In this document: in pieces, positions 1-11,996 of the stretch
Numbering within the stretch: position 1 is the first letter of the stretch
Layout of the letters: the number at the start of each line of letters is the position of its first letter
DNA from: Phlebiopsis flavidoalba
Lineage: Eukaryota; Basidiomycota; Agaricomycetes; Polyporales; Phanerochaetaceae
Assembly (NCBI GenBank): GCA_035772785.1
Contig: JAOCPU010000005.1
Location: 372,001-436,000, forward strand
Length of the DNA stretch: 64,000 bases
Reading direction: 5' to 3'
Notes under the pieces: model-generated
Databases searched by the model: none
What the model was told of the DNA's origin: nothing
The model's input: the letters and a program-made list of their open reading frames with translations, nothing else
Made by a program: the position numbers and the translations under genes

Positions 1-550
1 AGCGGCACCGCGCCCGCGGCCATCCACTTGTCAAAGTGCTCGTCCGTCACGGCCGCGCAGTCGCGCACGTAGCCCTGCAGGCGGTCCTGGTTCACGAGCG
101 CGTACTTGATCAGCTTGAAGCTCAGCGGCGACCACTCGGGGTGGAAGAGCACTGTCCAATCCATGAGCACACATCACCCACGAGACAACCAGCACACGCA
201 CACTCGGACTTCATCGCCGCGCCCATCGACCACTCAATCTGCTTCATAAAGCTCAGCTTCTCCTCCGCCGCGCGCAACACCGTCCGGTTGCCCTCCGACC
301 CGAGGAAGAACACGATGCGCAGGATGAGCAGGTCCACGCAGAACACGTCCCCGAGCTGCTCGCGCGTGCGCCGCAGGAACTCGACCGGGTCCTTGCCGTA
401 CTCCGCGGCCGCGGCGAGGCGCGACGCGAGCGAGCCCTCGCCGGCGTACGGGATCCCCGGCGCGATGCGTGTCGCGAACCGCCGCACGACGTAGGCGGCC
501 CCGCAGAGGAGCAGCGCGAGCAGCGCGGTGAGCTTGCCTCCGAGCGCCAT
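1..550 (-). CDS. Cytochrome P450, N-terminal part (cut by left edge)
   Basis: The first 116 residues are open on the minus strand from an ATG at 550. An N-terminal hydrophobic anchor (about residues 5-22, rich in Leu/Ala) suggests an ER membrane protein. It is followed by the family-like text KDPVEFLRRTREQLGDVF and then FFLGSEGNR and EEKLSF, which match the beta-1/helix B region of fungal P450s. A 50-bp intron at 152-201 (GTGCGT..ACAG) joins this to a second exon reading LFHPEWSPLSFKLIKYAL, which runs off the window. The heme-binding Cys and I-helix would lie outside the window and cannot be checked. P450s are heme monooxygenases; the substrate cannot be told from this part. Unlike most genes here, this part shows no frame break. 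The P450 superfamily is fairly secure, the family number is not. Confidence 0.8.
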
Positions 551-1288
551 GAGTGGTAGAAAGAAGAGAGGAGGCAGAGGTTATCGGGAGGTGGTGGTCC
601 GCGGGTCACTGAGGTTTTGTGTAGACAAGCGACAATCGTACGAGTGTTATTGGGTCGTGATACGGCATGCTAAGGGACGTGGTGATGATGTTTGCAGTGC
701 TAAAAGATGCGTGGGAATGTCTCAGACGCCACGAGCATGTGAGCGGGTGTAGCGCCGGGTGGTTTCCTCTTCGCGCGACGATGTTGTAGGTAGGTTGCTC
801 TAGGCTTTTAGACGGACTGCCCAGTGTTTTAACCTCCCTTGTAGGCCTCATCAATTGTATTATAAGAAAAGACCTCGTCCAAAATATGCTGAGTATCGCC
901 AGAACGTTGCATCAACTGCAAAGCCGGCATACCCGGCCTTTCCTGAGAATTTGAAGTAACAACAACGAACGAAGGTTACTATCCGACTTTGACCTCTCTT
1001 TGATCTCTGCAGCTCGAAAGACCGTGCATCGGGATATACGGGGTGTAGGGCGGCACCGACCCCGCCCGGATTATCCCTGCAATGCGCATTTGGCCAGTCG
1101 CCATGTCCGAAATGGGCCTTCAGAATGACAGATACCAGGACTATACACGGCAGAAGTACGCGCATACCCATCGGCAAAACCGTGCAACTCGATAAACAGC
1201 AATGACTACTGATACGCATATATGCAGTAGCCAGTGACCGAAACCCAGTACATCCCCTCCAATCCTCAGCGTACTATTCCACACCGAA
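551..1288. other. Intergenic region between divergent P450 and aldo/keto reductase
   Basis: The two flanking genes point away from each other, so this stretch should hold both promoters. I see no gene in it: the ORFs on either strand have no recognisable motifs. A minus-strand reading of 119 residues at 860-1219 was considered and not supported. No clear TATA box lies close to either start. Confidence 0.5.
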
Positions 1289-2567
1289 ATGTCTCTGCCA
1301 AACAATCAAAGTCGTGCAATGACGACGTCACCGTCTCTCGCTGTGGGGCGCGATGGGCCTCTCCTCCTCGTTCTACGGGCCTATTCCCGCTGACGAAGAC
1401 CGCCTCAAGCTCCTCGAACACCCTCCACTCGCTCGGGCCTGCGCAACTGGGACACCGCTGATTGCTACGGCGACAGCGAGGACTTGCTTGGGCGATGGTG
1501 CGTGGCTTTCCTTTTTCCTTCCTAGAGCGAATCTGACATTGTGGTAGGTTCAAACAGAGCGGGAAGCGCGGAGACATCTTCCTGGCGACCAAGTGCGGAT
1601 TCGTTATGGGGCCTGGCACCGCGGAGATCGATTGGCTCCCCGGCGCACATAAGGGAGGCGATGGATTCGTCGCTGGAAGGCGGCTTGGCGTGGACCATGT
1701 GATCTGCTGCAACCTTCACCGCCGGACGCGCGCGTGCCTATCTGAAACGTCTGTCGGTGCGATGGCATGAGCTTGTCAAGGGGTCTGGACACACCATGTT
1801 TAAGTGATTTTGTGCTCATTCATGCTCTCAGGGAAGGGAAGGTCAAATATATCGGACTTTACGAGTGCAACGCCGATTACACTACAGCAGAGCATGTGTT
1901 GTAACCCTATCGCGAGCTGTACAGGTCGAATACTCGCCATTGAGCTCATCATCGAGAGGCGCGGAGACGGGGCTGTTGAGCGCCGCAAAAGAACTGGGCT
2001 GTTCCCCAGCTTTGCGTACTCCCCGCTCGGACGCGGTATTGCTCTCCGGTCGATCAATCGTGAGTCCTCTGCCCTCGCGCTGAGAAAGCCCGCTGATAAT
2101 CATTCGCATATAGAAAAGCCCCAGACGACTTCGACTCAACTGACAACCGCCTTACGTCTGTTCCCCAGGTACGCAGCGCCCGTCGCCGTCTCGGAACCAC
2201 CCCACTGAACCGCCCCCTCCTAGATTCTCGAGAGAGAAATTCACCACACCACACACACACGCCAATGATCGTCTCCGGCATGACTAGCGTTCGCGCACTG
2301 CAACAACGCCACGCCAGCCAAGTTCCCGCGCTCGCATGGATCATCGACAGGGCGACGGTGATCCCCGTCTTTGGCTGCGAGCCGTCCGCAGGTCACGCTT
2401 GTTTCACACAGACACCAGCAGTTCATCGTTTCCGCGTGCTGACGAAGTGTGTTCGTGTTGCTGAGCGCAGGAGGAGAAGTAAGTGTTTGGGGGGCGCTGC
2501 GCGTGAAGCTGTCCTGATAGCGGAGGTGCGCGACGCGGTGAGGCAGCTTGACGGAGGCGTCTTGTAG
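1289..2567 (+). CDS. Aldo/keto reductase (AKR), broken by several frame changes
   Basis: Pieces of one aldo/keto reductase appear in order but in all three frames. They are GNDDVTV (about 1310), then MGLSSSFYGPIPADEDRLKL (from 1353), then NTLHSLG..NWDTADCYGDSEDLLG in alternate frames, then GDIFLATKCGFVMGPGTAEI (1570-1630), GRRLGVDHV, VKYIGL (1842), AVQVEYSPLSSSS, LLSAAKELG, AYSPLGRGIA (2016) and ALAWIIDRATVIPVFG (2325-2375). The DTADCYG text holds the Asp and Tyr expected of the AKR catalytic tetrad. The family uses NADPH to reduce aldehydes and ketones. Introns are still visible at about 1498-1548 and 1780-1830, which argues for recent function or assembly error rather than an old relic. The last exon ends at a TAG at 2565-2567. 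Start chosen at the ATG at 1289. The length of about 330 residues is normal for the YakC-like branch. Confidence 0.85.
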
Positions 2568-5313
2568 GCAGGGCAGAGTGCACCTCGTGTAACCCAGAAT
2601 GTGGTTACGGGTTACGAAGGGGTTCGTGGGATATCGACTCCGCTAAAGATGGAAGCTTTGAGAGGGTCCCAGAGTTGGGGTTTGTGTCTTGGGATTGGAA
2701 AAGTTTTTTCTAGTACGGTCTGCCACCACGGTACCATTGTCTAGACATTCTGATGAAGGACAGGAAGGTACGCGCCTAAGGATAGTAGCACACATCTGTG
2801 GTCTTTGTGCCCAGAACCGTTCAACTGTAAGCCCCTCTTGATATATTGGTGTCCAGGGTGAGGTATTGCGCGAAGACTCACGGTAGTGTTGCGTCGCTTA
2901 GAGAAGCCACGAGAGTGTTTCCAAGCACAATACAGTCACATGTTTGAAAGAAGGTTGGGAACTTAACATACGCATTGTGTCCTTTACTGTCACCCAAAGA
3001 TCTGCATGGTGCTTGATTCATTGCATTACCAATCATCACAGGACTATTCACTATCTTCTCGGCGATTACAGAATTAGACATAGTTGGTCAGGCTGATGTG
3101 AAGTTCAACGCAGCAGCGTGTTCTAAATTGTCATTTAGCATCTTTACTATTGCTACCATCACATAACCCTTGCCTGCAGCTATAGGCATCACACAATCGT
3201 GCACGGCAACGAAATTCATTGTGAACCTTGGAGATTAGCTGGTGCATATCGGAGCTCACGACATGCACTGCTATTGTATCGATCACACAGGTTGCAGGGA
3301 ACAAAGCAAACATAAACTATACTATTCGGAGTCGTATATTAAACCACTTGTTGATCTGAAAGTGGATTTCCTGGAGTAAACAGAGCCGACGCTGTTCTCA
3401 CAGTGTTAGCCGTTCCAACTGAGCCGTTATCAAGGTACTCATAGCGATGAGCAACTCCACTGCCAGTGCACCTTGCGAGTTCGGGACTGTTGTCAGCAAA
3501 TGTCGTACGCATCTTTACTCGAAGGTCTTCATTTACGAACACTATGAATTTACCAGTGTGGCGCATCTTTTTCACAATATAACTCGTCGACAGTTCATGC
3601 TAAGGTCGCGTGCGTAGTCATGTCCCTAGGTCGGGACTTTGTGGTGGACCATAATAACATCTATGGCCTTCACTCAGATAACACCCGTCACAGCGCTGGT
3701 TGCGTATGAAGTCGTGATCAGGGACGTATCTCGTTTCGGTGTCTTGTACAGTCTTGCAGGCGAAAAGGATAGGGAGCGTAACATTCTCTTCTTTGCCTGT
3801 TCAATCGATCGGAGCAGTGCTGAGATAGGGAATTCGATGCCTTTCAATCGTGCTGGGTATGCTGTGCTTAGTGTAGCTGACTCTGTGGCGTAACACTGCT
3901 CGCTTTCGAAAGGAATTTACTCCTACTAGGTATTGTACCCAACACCTCAGAGGTATTCTGCAAGCACCGTTGTATACCTCCGGCATTCATTTACATGAAC
4001 ATCTTTTTTCCATAAGCATTGAGGCCCTGTATTCTATTCAGAATGCTATAGAGTGCTTCTCATGTTTTTGCAAACGCCAGCAATCGTAAAGTGCCCACGT
4101 TACTTCGTCAAATACGGTGAAGTTACAATAATTACAAAAGTGCCGCCTCATCCGTCCTTAGTATTCTCTTGCCATTTTCGCGGGTATAGATGGCCATCAG
4201 GCGATGAAAAGACAAGAGGTGGCGGTTACCCAGTCTCGTACCTTGGCGCTTCTGAGTACCTTGTTTCCATTTGCCTACTGGGTGTTTGAACTTAGGTAAT
4301 GTCGATATCCTATCCAACGCCGTGCGAAGCCCAGAGCTAAGATAATGTCCATTTGTTTCTATGGTATTAAATTTCTGATTAGTTCTAGACTCATAAGGTG
4401 GCAGACGAGATTTACCTATGCTGACCGATCGCTCATCACCGAATACTCAATCTCGACGGCCGATTTTTCTCCGTCAATGACGACGGCACAACAGTTGAGC
4501 CCTTTATTTATAACAATTCTTATAATCTATCTGATGATATCTCTTGAGTATGTCGTGTATTTTAACGTCCTCCGTCGAGCACAATTTTCATGCTTGATCA
4601 TTCTCAAAAGTTTTGCTCTGCAGTGTCCTGAGGTGCGCAACACGACATTCTAGTATCAGCGATCGCAGTGACATGGCGCATGGTGCATTCTCACTTACTC
4701 TGGAAAGGAGACGGTGTCCGTGAGTGGCAGAAAGAAAATAGTAGCTTTGGGAAATAAGCCTCGTCCTATTAAGACTTGTTCTACTACGTGACGGTGATTG
4801 GCTCAAGGTTTTTCCGGGGGGGGGGTGGAACTTGTGAATCCCAAACTTACCCATGTAATTCATCGAATCTTGTGGGTAGGCACATGGTATTTTCTGTGAT
4901 TTACTCCTACAGGCAATATATCTTGAATGTTCCTTGATCAAAGACAATAGTGCTCTGCTTGTCTCGAACGTTGTATATAAACAAGCTATTTGTAACGACG
5001 AATCAGTCCCCTTTTTGTTGCGTTGCTTCTAGGGTGAAACTTCGCGACGGTTAACAATCGCTAGAGCCCCTTTCATATTTGACTACTCTTCATAAAGGGA
5101 GAGTCATTCGTCAGTTACGACAGCGCCCACATTTCTATACTGTTGTTGTCTAGCCTCACGAAAACATGGTGCTTCTGTACACCGTCTTAAACCGTGCAGC
5201 CTCCCATACTTATTGCAAATCGGTTCATTCATCATCTACGTCCGTGAGCCTTTTCCACCCCCCCGCTGATTAGTGTACAAGGGACATCAAAGTATCCAAC
5301 CCCATCTCGCGGC
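2568..5313. other. Gene-poor stretch of about 2.7 kb
   Basis: Nothing recognisable is coded here. Short ORFs occur on both strands (for example minus 2878-3081, 3131-3313 and 3339-3575, plus 4053-4289 and 4345-4653). None carries a motif I know, they do not join through plausible introns into a family, and composition is more AT-rich than in the flanking genes. A run of ten G lies at 4816-4825. It could hold regulatory DNA, a decayed element or an unrecognised gene. Confidence 0.4.
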
Positions 5314-8300
5314 ATGTCCGACGCCCAACTACGCGACCCCGCAAGCAGCGGGTTTCTGGGCAACATCGGAGCGCCTCTCACGGACGGAGACCCGCAAGAC
5401 GGAACCGAGTTTGAGTTTGAAGATATAGAGCACACGGAAGGAGACAGTGACCCGGTACTGGCGAACAGTGCAGACTTGAATACGTCTACAAACTCTTGTT
5501 AGTAATCGGCCATTTTCTTCACTAAAGGCTGTACCGTCGTTCTGTCTTTCAATGGTGTCATTTAGTGTTGCCCACCGAAACCAGCGTGCATGAAAAGCCG
5601 ATGGTGCTGACAGGGCCCACATGCTGTGGGTCTGAGCCGGGCAGGGTAGATCTTCAGATCTTCAAGCTTCAGAGCCGAGCTTCTCTTAGGCTGGGACTCG
5701 GATTATTTAGGAAATAGATTCACACGCACTGCCTTCGTGGCGCAGATCATCGGGGAAGGGATGTTATGGTGCTTCTTCCGTATTTGGCATGCAGGTTCAG
5801 CTTGGTTTTCTTTCGCTTCCTTCATGACCAGCTTCACACACCTTCCTTGCGCCCGGCCCCTGTGCCATATTCGATAAGGCCAAGAACACGAACATGCGGC
5901 TATACCAGGCACAGAAGTGCGTCATTGAGCTGGGGGACTCAGCCGCTCGCATGAAGCGTAAAAGAGACATAAGCGCTGAGACCCCTCTCAGTGTTCCTCC
6001 TCTGTCAGTGTCGCCCCTTAACGGACCAATCCTGATACGCCCACCGGACGCAGCATCCCTCTCAGACTCAGACTGTGGGCTCTGACACACTCCTCTCTCC
6101 CATATCGAAGACCTAGGTTCCCTTCCCGTCTAAGAACTCCAAGTTCCAGGGGCAAACGAAACGACGCGACGATATACAACACTCTCCTTTATCTGCCAGC
6201 ACGTCGTTCCACATCCCCTAGCGAAACTCACTTGTTTCCATGGTACCCACAGGCTTGCTCCCACCCTCTTTCGCTCGGGACTTGACTATTGATCAAGGTG
6301 ATCGCTCACAACTTACCGCTCAGTCAGGTGTCCTGTCGGAGGATGGGAATGTTCGCGGACTTCCAAACATCTGCAGAAACACGAGACGACGCTTGTGGAG
6401 GGAGGCGGCGGGACCGGGAAGATGGTCGTGCTCGATCGTGTGCGAGCGAGCGGAATCAAACGCGGCCGAACCGAGCACTAGGCACTTTGAGTGATCCAAG
6501 GGTGCTCTTAAATGCTCGACTCGCGACACAACATCGAAACCTGACTAGCATTGGAGAGGCTATCGAGTCCCGTTCCGCCCGAGTACGACAGAGGCATGGC
6601 ATGAAGGTGCTATAAACCGGGAGAGTTTTCAGAGAACAAGACAGAGACAACAACTTCCATCCAGCTTAGCTCTTACACAGGTCCCTGTTACCAGGTCCAG
6701 GGCCATCGTGCTGCCCACACGACATGACGCCACGAAGGTGGATTCATGGTCGATGACCTCACATCATGTGCGCACGCACCCGCTCGTCGCTTTGTTTATG
6801 GCTGTGACGAATCGAGCAATGGACTCTATGCGAATGTGGCTCGCAAGCCGCTCGGACGTCTTGACTTCGCACGAATTTAACATTAATCAGGTGAGCGCGC
6901 TTACGGTCTTGGTAAGTGGGCAACACGCTTTAACAGACCAACCGAACCTCAGGCTGTTCAATACCGACCATTCAGTCTGTGCGCTGTATATGCACTTGCC
7001 ACGCCATCGCGTCGGCTGGGACATACCATGACCAGGAGCCCCTTCCAGCGACTCGTTACGGCTCCCGTCCAGTACGACATCAAGTTCAATGGGAAGTGCT
7101 ACAGGACTGTTCGTCATTATCTCGAATTACGCGGGCTGACGGCTGAGGGTCGCGCGACGGAAGTGTGGGAGGTGCATGACTCACTGGAGGTATGGACCAT
7201 CCGCGCCGTTGGTATTGAAGGACTGCTGGATCGACTCAAGTCGTACTCCGGAAGGCGAGCTGATGAAGCGAATCCGCGAAGACGCTGCGAAGACTGACGC
7301 TGCGACGCGAATTGCGAAAGCTTCGAAAGCTTCAGAGGCTACCGGCACTGTCGCGATGGCACTTACAATGCCCCGCCCCTTGCCATCGAGCTGCTCTACT
7401 GTTGAATTTACCGTGCGACTACGGTAATGTCCAGTCCTGGATGTGCGGGATCGGAACCCCGGCTCCGATGGTCCGTACGATACTTACTGCGGGGATTCCG
7501 ACGCTGGGCAGCTGACCCAAACAAAGTAAGTCTATACCCATGCAACGATTATTGTGCGGATCCATGTCGCTCAAAGTGACGGAATCCAGAGCCGAGTTCC
7601 TGCCTGTCGATATATCCCTCGTCCAGATGCGCAAAGAAGCTAGGATCATCTCCAGTAATGGCACAATAAGGTTCACCACTGCACTTCACCATTTTCCGAG
7701 AGGTTGGACCAGGTCTCACACGAGTGGACGCTCATTTTCCCGACGTTATGTCAATATCGTTCGCCACGTCTTGACAGGTCCGTTAGTCGACGATGATTGT
7801 ATTATCATGGATTTCTTTTTACTTAGTATTACATTTTTCAGGCTTGCTGTCGGCTACCATCGCTTCTCGATGGGTTCATCGGGGACTCAGCTTTATTCAT
7901 TGGCTAACATTCCTTTTTGGTGTTGACCGCGATATACTATCTGCCGTACTTACCGATTGTTCCGAATACGCCACACTCAGAATCGGCAACACAGAAACAG
8001 CCACCCACCTACTCGCCTGTTGTGTGTGGTAAGTTTTTCCGCCCCCCATTTATCGTCACCTCAAATGCAACACAGTACTTACATTCCTGGCTAATCTCAG
8101 CTATGAAAAGCAAACCACCTTTACTTTTGATGTCGCCCAGAATGTGGACGCACAGTCGTATCTATATATGCCTGGCACACGAAGCAGATAAACCCGCTCA
8201 ACCAACACCAGTTCAAGAAAGTATAGATATGATGGTGCGAAATCAGGACGCCAGGCCCAGCGGCTTCTAGGCACAGCCCCTCAATGTTTCGAACATATCT

Positions 8301-8877
8301 CCTAGCCCCCCTTCGCAGACACAGCGCAGTCGGGGATCCACGGTGGAAGTCAAGTTCAGGAACAATCCTCTACACGACCTCGATTCGTTCTACTGGGTGA
8401 TCCTTTGGATGTTACTCTGCTCTGACTTTTGTGCGAAACGACGACTCCATCACGGAACAAGATTGTAGGACATACATGGAAGAGCACCACGATCTTGCAG
8501 CAAACGTTTTCCTTGACCCTTGGGTTTCAGGTCGAACCTGATGTCAGGTGTAGAGGGATTTTGGCGCAAACATTTGAACGAGAAGATTCTCCTCAGGTTA
8601 GGGAGATTCTCAAAAAGCTCGAAGTATTTTCGTCTGGCTTTAATCTCGCGATACCATTCAAAGGAGCAACTATTGGGTACACAGCACTCCACACTTGGCT
8701 TTGACGTCGCGGATGGTTTACACCCACAGATCATCAGAATCCTCAATGAAATATCAAAGACAATCTGAAAGCCAACGACCTCTCCATCCGAATCAAGGAT
8801 GACGATTATGCGCCATTCGGGAACGTTCAGATCGTTGCGAACGATACTTCGGCTACAAGCTCCAACTAGCAGTAGGG
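5314..8877 (+). CDS. FunK1-type fungal protein kinase, broken by many frame changes
   Basis: The order of motifs is that of FunK1 kinases, a family expanded in mushroom-forming fungi. They are RRFVYG joined by one frame change to VTNRAMDSMRMWLASRSDVL and HEFNI (about 6785-6895); then GWDITMTRSP and QYDIKFNGKCYRTVRHYLEL (7015-7130); then GRATEVWEV (7150-7176); then in the next frame LVLKDCWIDSSRTPEGEL (7205-7260), which holds the beta-3 lysine; later RWVHRGLS (about 7875), the position of the HRD loop, here with Gly where Asp is expected; then VDAQSYLYMP (8140-8170) and FRNNPLHDLDSFYWVILWML (8353-8413), the typical C-lobe end. The start at 5314 (MSDAQLRDP) is plausible but not proved. No ORF is longer than about 130 residues. 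Substrates of these kinases are mostly unknown. The kinase family is firm, the exact exon limits are not. Confidence 0.85.
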
Positions 8878-9540
8878 TGAGGTTTGCGCTCGGATACCTT
8901 AGAGTCTTCCAGTCGGCCGAGTAAGTCGCGGAGGACCACTGCGACGAGCCTCACTGCTTTGGTTCCGCTGCTGGTCGCGCTCTTGCGTGAACCTCTTCGA
9001 CGACTTCAGCGTTCAACGATATAGGGTTGAAACGTGCGGAAGGTGCCATCAATAAGTCCTGGAGCTGAGGTTACATCTGAAGCGTGAGCGTAGACAATAT
9101 AATTGGTTGATTTGTTCGTTTCTTAGTGATTTTCGGAATTTCTCTATACATGTACCGCTCTTGCCATCGCTACTTATTCTCCTCCTCCTCCTCGTCCGAC
9201 TCGTCGCGCTGTGTTCGCTGAGCTGGATATTATTCTAGAGGGGTGTCTGTTTGATGTCTAATGTCGTTATGTGGGTTGTTGAGGGGGCGCGTTCTTGTGG
9301 TTAAGTGTATGGAGGTTTGTGAGTGGTTTGCTAGTGAGTGACGCGTCGCGGGTAAAACACCCGAGCTGATTCGGAATTTATGCGCTCATGTTAGGGTTAA
9401 TCAGGTCGTGAGGGGCGCCTAGAAAGCTGGAGCGACGACGACCACGGCGACGAACGACGACGAGAATGCAATAGAAAAAACCATGTGCTGGCCGCTCTGC
9501 GCGTGGGACGACGGACATCACACGACGGGCACTCCCTCTC
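8878..9540. other. Intergenic region upstream of the HbrB-like gene
   Basis: No supported gene. At about 9173-9215 the minus strand reads a short acidic tail, DESDEEEEENK, then a stop. It could be the last exon of a minus-strand gene, but no upstream part was found. Otherwise I see AT-rich DNA with a pyrimidine-rich CTC repeat at 9180-9195. Confidence 0.35.
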
Positions 9541-11590
9541 ATGCTGCGCACGCCATACCGCCCCCACGCCGCCGCTCTGCTGAGCAACACTGACGACGCC
9601 GCCGCAGAGGACCCCGCGCGTCCACCCACAACGCACGGCGCCAACCTCTCGCCCACCTGCTTAACGGCTTCTTCCCCGGCGCGGACCACCCCCACCACTT
9701 CGCCCCCGCCCCGTACTTCGCGGCTCTCCGCGCCCCACACGGAGCAGCAAAGCGGCTCGGTTTTCTCGGCGACAAGCTCCTCGCATCCACCGCCGTCGCC
9801 AGCTCCCCCGCCGCCGCCCTCGCCCGCGGTCACGCGGCGCGCCGAGGTCCGCGACCGGCCCCCGCGACCCCCGCGCGCGACATGGCGCCCTCGCCCGCCC
9901 CGAGCCTCGCCCCCGGGCCGCGGCGCACCATGCCAAGGGCTCCATCCGTCTCCCATCCAAGGTGCGCATCGCTCCCCATCTACCCGAGAGTTTGCATCTC
10001 TCTCATCGCCCGTGGCGCGATGGCCGCGTATATGCAGCCTGCTCCCCCACACACATACGCACGTCCTGACCCCCCCGCTCTGTACAGCTCGTCTCGCGCG
10101 AGATGCATCTGCCTTGGCACGCTCGCGCACCTCCCGGTGCTCAGCTCTTCCGCCTCGGTAACGTCGAGCGTGACCTCTCCTCGTCGGCGCGTCCTGCCAC
10201 CGCGACGCTCGCCAACGCCCCCGTGCACGGGCGACCAGCCCCTGGGCCGCACTGCACATCTACATTCTGCCTCTCTTCAAACGGCGATGGCCTGCGGGTG
10301 CCCATGTCAGTGCGTTGTGCTTCTGCGGCTGCTGCGTTGCTCACCACCGATGATGAGCTAGTGAGGATCTGAATGTGCTCGTGAGCGGCACATACACTCT
10401 GTTGTTCCGGCGTCGCCGAACAAGGCGATGGCGATGCTCGAGCACGACGCTGCAGGAACTCATTGCGGGCGGTATTGTGACGCTCAGCTCGAAGCTGGAG
10501 CTGGTATAGGATGAACACCTCGTCAGGGAGGTGTCAAAATATGGGAATTCTTCTGGGACGACGTGCTGCCATATACGTTGAAGCGGGGGGTGGTGTACTC
10601 CTATCCCCTCTTACGAGCACCCAGTTTTGACCGCATATAGGCACTACTACCACTTCAAAACGACTTGCTGCTGTCCTCGCTGTACCGCAGCCCCAAGGTG
10701 CACAAACCCGCATCGTCGCCTGTAGGACAGGACGGCAGCAGCCCGATCCTGCCGCCGCCCAAGATCTCGCACATCGACGTGCGCTGTCTATCGCGCTCCG
10801 CCACTTACCACTTCCGCAGACGGCATCGTCCAGCCCCTCGCGCCTATCCTGCACTGCACGACCGCCTGACGGCACTCAAAGAGCGCTACCCTCAGTCCGC
10901 AGGCTACCCGCCGCGTCTACAACAGATGTATGCGCCCCTCCCCTTGGGGCCCTCCCCATATTCCACACTAATTAATTAACACAAACCGCAGGCTTCTCGT
11001 CCTCCTCTCCCAGCGCTCCCTCCCGACGCTCTACTCCCTCACCGCGCCCCCCCCCGCCCCACCCGCCCGCAGGCGAAGAAGCCGTACAACTACTCCTCCG
11101 CGCGATCCGCACACCGCTCGTGCAGCTCGCGGCGCGCCCGGCGCCAGCCACCGCCCCGCCGTCCCCCTTCCTCTCCGCCGGCGCAACCGCGCGGACCGCC
11201 GGGGCCGGCGTCGCGCGCAAGCCCGAGGGCGATGTGGGCGACGCGGGGCGGAGGAGACGCCCGAGGTTTAGGCGGCGGGTTTTGCGGGGAGGGACAGGGA
11301 GAGGGCGTTGCTTGAGAGTCTGCGGTACGTGCGCTGTTCGTTTACAGATGTGGTGGTTCTGATGGTAGTCGCAGGAGCCCGGATCCGGAGGGTGTGAGAG
11401 GCAGTATGGGTGGGTGGGGGCTGGGGCTTGGTAGTGAGGAAAAGCCACGCGAGGAAGACGAGGAGGAGGATGAGAATATGGATTGGGATCAGGCGCAGGT
11501 GCGTGGACTTCTTCTCAATTGGCGGAATATGGGCTGACAGGCTGGTAGGCTGTGGTGGAGCGTATGGTCGGGATGCGGTCGGCGTTATAG
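9541..11590 (+). CDS. HbrB/Bit61-like TORC2 subunit
   Basis: The plus strand reads the HbrB family in order. It shows HHFAPAPYFAALRAPHG and LGFLGDKLLAS (about 9690-9780), GSIRLPSK before a donor near 9961, LVSREMHLPWHARAPPGAQL (from 10089), ALHIYILPLFKRRWPAG (10247-10300), IAGGIVTLSSKLELV (10465-10510), KIWEFFWDDVLPY (10535-10573), LLPLQNDLLLSSLYRSPKVH (10650-10710), then PPRLQQM and LLVLLSQRSLPTLYSL (10990-11040). It ends with EEDENMDWDQAQ, a 55-bp intron at about 11500-11552, and AVVERMVGMRSAL-stop at 11590. In yeast and human the family (Bit61, PRR5/Protor) is part of TOR complex 2, which acts in actin organisation and membrane homeostasis. The N-terminal third is very GC-rich. Several frame changes are present, for example at the PY..VE junction near 10573. 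The start at 9541 is a guess. Confidence 0.85.
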
Positions 11591-11773
11591 ACGGCTGCGT
11601 AGAGAAGAGTGTATAATGTAATTTGGGTTCGGGCTTCGGTATGCTGTATTATCTTATTTTTGCTGGTTTCGAGTTTTCTTCTGTAGCGATGTATTGTACC
11701 AATATAAACGAGGTTCTTCAATTCGCCACTAAACACAGTCGGCTGATTCGCTCGCCGCGCAACGATTGACAAA

Positions 11774-11996
11774 GACTGACTAGTTACTGACTAGTACTGA
11801 CTTCTGACTAGCCAGTTACTGACTTGTGACTAGCCAGTTACTGACTTGTGACTGACCAGCTACTGACCTGTGACTTACGGGCCACGGACCTGTGACTGAC
11901 CTGTGACTGACTAGTTTCTGACTTGTGACTGACTAGTTACTGAGTTGTGACGGGACTAGTTACTGACTTGTGACTGACTAGTTACTGACTTGTGAC
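11774..11996. repeat. Minisatellite, about ten imperfect 22-bp units
   Basis: A run of degenerate direct repeats built from the words GACTAGTTACTGACTTGTGA and variants (GACCAG, GGCCACGGACC). The unit is about 22 bp and there are about ten copies. It starts about 180 bp after the stop codon of the HbrB-like gene, so it sits in or just past its 3' region. It contains no coding potential. The repeats are imperfect, which suggests an old or error-laden array. Confidence 0.9.

Noticed and set aside
860..1219. Minus ORF of 119 residues with a hydrophobic start
   Set aside because: No motif, unusual composition, and it sits in the shared promoter region of two divergent genes.
1289..2567. Calling the aldo/keto reductase a true pseudogene
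   Set aside because: Breaks of the same kind occur in essential genes of the window, and its introns are intact. An assembly cause is more likely.
9378..10259. A 293-residue open frame on the minus strand
   Set aside because: It lies antisense to the HbrB-like gene in its most GC-rich part, is dominated by Arg, Gly and Ala, and has no motif. The plus strand carries clear HbrB family text.
11774..11996. CRISPR-like array
   Set aside because: The repeats are contiguous and degenerate with no spacers, and the DNA is from a eukaryote. It is a minisatellite.
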